A DNA stretch of 6,489 nt from an uncultured Collinsella sp. (GTDB lineage: Bacteria; Actinomycetota; Coriobacteriia; Coriobacteriales; Coriobacteriaceae). Under the pieces are notes generated by a model. That model did not search any database. It was given only the letters and a program-made list of their open reading frames with translations, and was not told the DNA's origin. The DNA is taken from assembly GCA_900544755.1 (NCBI GenBank), contig UQWQ01000102.1:1-6489 (forward strand). Direction: 5' to 3'. The translations under genes and the position numbers were made by a program. Positions within the stretch are counted from its first letter, which is position 1, and each line of letters starts with the position of its first letter. Shown here piece by piece: positions 6,247 to 6,489 of this stretch.

Positions 6247-6489
6247 AGCATCGAAACCCACCTTCCGCCGCGCCGGAGGGCGTTCCGGCGCGCCTGCCAA
6301 ACCTCAACGCAATACCGTCGCGCACTCTAAGTCTGTCGGGCATGCTCGACAGACCAGTTGTCCGGTCGTCGGCTCGCAGCTCGGTAATCGTCCGGCCGCA
6401 AAAAAGTCCTCGCGTCCCTCGGTGACGTCAAAGCCTGTTATGGGCGCCAAGCCTGCCCGTCCCATGGCAGCTCCCAAGCCCTCGACGGG
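6203..6489 (+). CDS. ftsQ: Probable cell division protein FtsQ/DivIB, N-terminal tail (3' partial)
   Basis: A frame with a good ribosome site opens at ATG 6203 and stays open to the window end (95 complete codons). The visible part is a low-complexity, probably disordered tail with 9 Lys, 10 Arg, 11 Pro and many Ser, but only one acidic residue (Asp6). From residue 63 on it is punctuated by Lys-Pro and Arg-Pro pairs (64, 72, 78, 84, 87, 93). No membrane segment or POTRA domain has been reached yet. The FtsQ call therefore rests on position: in many Gram-positive and actinobacterial dcw clusters ftsQ follows murC or murB, and FtsQ/DivIB commonly has a charged cytoplasmic tail before a single membrane span. 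The protein would be bitopic and part of the divisome with FtsL, FtsB and FtsW-FtsI. The first 44 bases overlap murB. Alternatives are another membrane division protein or an unrelated basic protein. Confidence 0.62.
   Translation, partial: MASSSDRKLNSSASRASKPTFRRAGGRSGAPAKPQRNTVAHSKSVGHARQTSCPVVGSQLGNRPAAKKSSRPSVTSKPVMGAKPARPMAAPKPST

Noticed and set aside
1..6489. Search for a novel defence, mobile or RNA-based system
   Set aside because: Every gene is a recognised or position-consistent dcw cluster member in normal order. No foreign composition, repeats, integrase, transposase or array is visible.

Overview
The window is one stretch of a division and cell-wall (dcw) cluster, all on the + strand. 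In order it carries murD (5' end cut off by the window), ftsW, murG, murC, murB and the first 95 codons of what is most likely ftsQ/divIB (3' end cut off). GC content is high (about 60% by eye) with G/C-rich third codon positions. The order murD-ftsW-murG-murC-murB-ftsQ, without ddl between murC and ftsQ, fits a Gram-positive type cluster. Together with the local variants in FtsW, MurG and MurB and the long basic cytoplasmic tails, it suggests an actinobacterial lineage, with Coriobacteriia (for example a Collinsella-like gut organism) as my best guess. That assignment is inference from recognition, not from a search.

Layout: murD runs in from before base 1 and stops at 1178. ftsW follows after about 9 bases (start ambiguous, GTG 1188 preferred). 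murG starts inside the end of ftsW (11-base overlap). A 97-base gap, the only real intergenic space in the window, separates murG from murC. murB starts 5 bases after the murC stop. The last gene starts 44 bases before the murB stop and stays open to the window end. No RNA gene, mobile element, CRISPR array or convincing terminator is visible. Coding density is close to complete, and everything looks like one co-transcribed unit.

How the genes work together: MurB (with MurA, not in this window) makes UDP-MurNAc. MurC adds L-Ala and MurD adds D-Glu to build the peptide stem in the cytoplasm. MurG adds GlcNAc to lipid I on the inner face of the membrane, giving lipid II. FtsW polymerises lipid II into septal glycan with its partner class b PBP. 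FtsQ is a bitopic divisome protein that helps recruit and regulate that synthase.

I see no new biological system here. The points worth a second look are local: a hidden ftsQ start overlapping the MurB active-site codons, highly basic tails on FtsW and the putative FtsQ, and departures from textbook motifs in FtsW, MurG and MurB.
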